This document shows positions 5,076-7,462 of a stretch of 7,462 nt of DNA, piece after piece. The position numbers and the translations under genes are program-made. The stretch lies in NCBI GenBank assembly GCA_013823505.1, contig PNMH01000134.1:1-7462 (forward strand). Direction: 5' to 3'. The notes beneath the pieces were generated by a model. The model did no database searches and was not told the DNA's origin. It worked only from the letters and a program-made list of their open reading frames with translations. The stretch is from Polaromonas sp. Lineage in GTDB: Bacteria; Pseudomonadota; Gammaproteobacteria; Burkholderiales; Burkholderiaceae. Every line of letters starts with the position of its first letter. Within the stretch, counting starts at the first letter, position 1.

Positions 5076-7462
5076 TCACTGACACGCTTCGCAACCGGGG
5101 TCGTCGATCGCGCAAAACTTGATGTCGGTTGCGGGGACTTCAGACGGAGTTGCGGCCGATGCCGCGGCTGCATTGGCAGCCGTGGTGGCGGCCATGCCGG
5201 CGGTGGTCGCGTCAAGCGACACGGCGTTGAGTTGTCCCGTGCGGCCGGTGGATTTCTCGGCCTGTGTGGCCGACGTGGTGCGCAGGTAATAGGTGGTCTT
5301 GAGGCCGCGCAGCCAGGCGAGCTTGTAGGTGTCGTCAAGCTTCTTGCCCGAGGCGCCGGCCATGTAGATGTTCAGGCTCTGCGCCTGGTCGATCCACTTC
5401 TGGCGACGTGCAGCGGCTTCCACCAACCACAGCGGTTCGACTTCAAACGCGGTGGCGTACAGCGCCTTCACTTCTTGCGGCACGCGGTCGATCGGGCGCA
5501 GCGAACCATCGAAGTGTTTGAGGTCCATGACCATCACGTCGTCCCACAGGCCCAGGCGCTTCAGGTCTTTCACCAGGTAGCCGTTGATCACCGTGAATTC
5601 GCCGGAGAGGTTGGACTTCACCGAGAGGTTGCCGAAGCAAGGCTCGATGGAGGCGTCGACGCCGATGATGTTGGAGATGGTCGCGGTGGGTGCGATGGCC
5701 ACGCAGTTGGAGTTGCGCATGCCGTCGGTGGCGATTTTCTGGCGCAGCGCGTCCCAGTCCATGCGCACCGAGCGGTCCACATCCACATAGCCGCCGCGTT
5801 CGCGCGACAGCAGGTCGAGCGTGTCGAGCGGCAGCACGCCCTGGTCCCACAGCGAGCCCTTGTAGCTGGCGTAGCGGCCACGTTCACGAGCGAGTTCGGT
5901 GGAGGCCCAGTAGGCGTAGTAGCACACGGCTTCCATGGAGTGGTCAGCGAATTCCACTGCGTCGTTGGAGGCGTAAGGGATGCGCAGTTCGTACAGCGCG
6001 TCCTGGAAGCCCATCACGCCCAGGCCGACCGGGCGGTGGCGCATGTTGGAGTCGCGCGCCTTCTTGACCGCGTAGTAGTTGATGTCGATCACGTTGTCGA
6101 GCATGCGCATGGCGGTCTTGATGGTGACCTGCAGCTTGTCGTGGTCGAGCACCTTGGCGCCGTCGTCGGTGTGCTTGATGTGGTTGAGCAGGTTGACCGA
6201 GCCCAGGTTGCACACGGCGGTTTCTGTGTCGCTGGTGTTGAGCGTGATCTCGGTGCAAAGGTTGGAGCTGTGCACCACGCCGGCGTGCTGCTGCGGGCTG
6301 CGCACGTTGCAGGCGTCCTTGAACGTGATCCAGGGATGGCCGGTCTCGAACAGCATCGAGAGCATCTTGCGCCACATGTCGGTGGCGGGCACCTTGCGGT
6401 AGGGCTTGATCTCGCCGCGTGCGGCTTTCTCTTCGTAGGCCACGTAGGCCTTTTCAAAGTCGGCACCGAACAGGTCGTGCAGGTCGGGCACGCTGTTGGG
6501 CGAGAACAGGCTCCACTCGCCTTTTTCCATCACGCGCTTCATGAACAGGTCGGGAATCCAGTTCGCCGTGTTCATGTCGTGGGTGCGGCGGCGGTCGTCG
6601 CCGGTGTTCTTGCGCAGCTCCAGGAATTCTTCAATGTCCAGGTGCCAGGTTTCCAGGTAGGTGCAGACCGCGCCCTTGCGCTTGCCGCCCTGGTTGACCG
6701 CCACGGCGGTGTCGTTCACCACTTTCAGGAAAGGCACGACGCCTTGCGATTCGCCGTTGGTGCCTTTGATGTGGCTGCCCAGGGCGCGAACGCGGGTCCA
6801 GTCGTTGCCCAGGCCGCCGGCGAACTTGGAGAGCAGCGCGTTTTCCTTGATCGACTCGTAGATGCCGTCGAGGTCATCGGGCACGGTGGTCAGGTAGCAG
6901 CTGGAGAGCTGCGAGCGCAGGGTGCCGCTGTTGAACAAGGTGGGTGTGGACGACATGAAGTCGAACGAAGAGAGCACCTCGTAGAACTCGATGGCGCGGG
7001 CTTCGCGGTCGATTTCGTTCAGCGACAGGCCCATGGCCACGCGCATGAAGAAGGATTGGGGCAGCTCGATGCGGGTCTTGCGCACGTGCAGGAAGTAGCG
7101 GTCATACAGCGTCTGCAGGCCGAGGTAGTCGAACTGCAGGTCGCGTTCGGGCTTGAGCGCAGCGCCCAGGCGGGCCAGGTCGAACTGCATCAGGCGTTCG
7201 TCGAGCAGGTCGTTGTCCACGCCCTTTTTGATGAACTGCGGGAAGTAGTCGGCGTAGCGGGCGCCCATCTCGGAGGAGGGCACTTCTTCGCCCATGACTT
7301 CCTTGACGATGGTGTGCAACAGCAGGCGCGCGGTGGCGTAGGTGTAATCGGGGTCTTTTTCGATCAGCGTGCGCGCGGCCAGGATGGAGGCTTTGTAGAC
7401 CTCTTCGATCGGCACGCCGTCGTACAGGTTGCGCTTGGTCTCGGCCACGATCGGGTCGGGCT
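5076..7462 (-). CDS. nrdA: class Ia ribonucleotide reductase alpha subunit NrdA (R1), 5' end outside window
   Basis: NrdA is the catalytic and allosteric subunit that makes deoxyribonucleoside diphosphates together with NrdB. The frame stays open to the window edge. The GTG at 7448 is internal, since the preceding codons (PDPI) continue the protein and the usual N-terminal ATP-cone is absent. Counting from that codon, 790 residues are visible. Active-site Cys184 and Cys413 form the reducible pair. Asn396, Cys398 (thiyl radical) and Glu400 lie in [11 protein letters not shown]. Tyr720-Tyr721 relay the radical. The family signature is at 577-603 ([17 protein letters not shown] and on). Near the end, an Ala/Thr-rich flexible linker (about 740-775) leads to a redox tail ending GCEACQ, whose CxxC pair (786, 789) is reduced by thioredoxin or glutaredoxin. 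No key residue is missing. The promoter and any NrdR boxes lie beyond the window. Confidence 0.97.
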   Translation of the reverse strand, partial: PDPIVAETKRNLYDGVPIEEVYKASILAARTLIEKDPDYTYATARLLLHTIVKEVMGEEVPSSEMGARYADYFPQFIKKGVDNDLLDERLMQFDLARLGAALKPERDLQFDYLGLQTLYDRYFLHVRKTRIELPQSFFMRVAMGLSLNEIDREARAIEFYEVLSSFDFMSSTPTLFNSGTLRSQLSSCYLTTVPDDLDGIYESIKENALLSKFAGGLGNDWTRVRALGSHIKGTNGESQGVVPFLKVVNDTAVAVNQGGKRKGAVCTYLETWHLDIEEFLELRKNTGDDRRRTHDMNTANWIPDLFMKRVMEKGEWSLFSPNSVPDLHDLFGADFEKAYVAYEEKAARGEIKPYRKVPATDMWRKMLSMLFETGHPWITFKDACNVRSPQQHAGVVHSSNLCTEITLNTSDTETAVCNLGSVNLLNHIKHTDDGAKVLDHDKLQVTIKTAMRMLDNVIDINYYAVKKARDSNMRHRPVGLGVMGFQDALYELRIPYASNDAVEFADHSMEAVCYYAYWASTELARERGRYASYKGSLWDQGVLPLDTLDLLSRERGGYVDVDRSVRMDWDALRQKIATDGMRNSNCVAIAPTATISNIIGVDASIEPCFGNLSVKSNLSGEFTVINGYLVKDLKRLGLWDDVMVMDLKHFDGSLRPIDRVPQEVKALYATAFEVEPLWLVEAAARRQKWIDQAQSLNIYMAGASGKKLDDTYKLAWLRGLKTTYYLRTTSATQAEKSTGRTGQLNAVSLDATTAGMAATTAANAAAASAATPSEVPATDIKFCAIDDPGCEACQ

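Noticed and set aside
7446..7448. GTG at 7448 as the nrdA start
   Set aside because: The frame is open upstream to the window edge with protein-like codons, there is no ribosome binding site that can be judged, and the family's N-terminal ATP-cone would be missing.

Overview
The window reads as a chromosomal housekeeping segment of a high-GC betaproteobacterium. Comamonadaceae of the Hydrogenophaga/Acidovorax type is the best guess, judged from recalled similarity of the PrmA, NrdA and NrdB proteins, the accC-prmA order, and a Lys/Ala/Pro-rich histone H1-like gene. Nothing points to a phage, plasmid, transposon, CRISPR array or genomic island, and no rRNA or tRNA gene was seen.

Plus strand, left half: the last nine codons of what is probably accC (biotin carboxylase) end at base 30. 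prmA (ribosomal protein L11 methyltransferase) follows, overlapping if it starts at the GTG at 20. Next come a membrane-anchored zinc-ribbon/DUF3426 protein and a PfkB-family sugar/nucleoside kinase that most resembles adenosine kinase of the mycobacterial AdoK type. The gaps are about 30 bases, so these may be co-transcribed, although a GATAAT element placed to give a leaderless mRNA sits just before the zinc-ribbon gene.

Minus strand, right half: transcription runs from the right edge leftwards through nrdA (5' end outside the window), nrdB and a histone H1-like gene. nrdA and nrdB encode the two subunits of an aerobic class Ia ribonucleotide reductase, and all catalytic residues I looked for are present. 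The H1-like gene is a short basic DNA-binding protein with recent DNA-level tandem repeats. The two gene sets converge at about 2900, where a hairpin terminator sits.

No gap exceeds 300 bases. The longest (3504-3728) holds two strong inverted repeats and the H1 ribosome binding site. The second longest (4935-5075) holds a probable nrdB promoter and hairpins. I do not see a new multi-gene system. The points most worth checking are a terminator-like hairpin inside the 5' end of prmA, the nested dyad upstream of the H1-like gene, the possible leaderless start of the zinc-ribbon gene, and the AdoK-like kinase.
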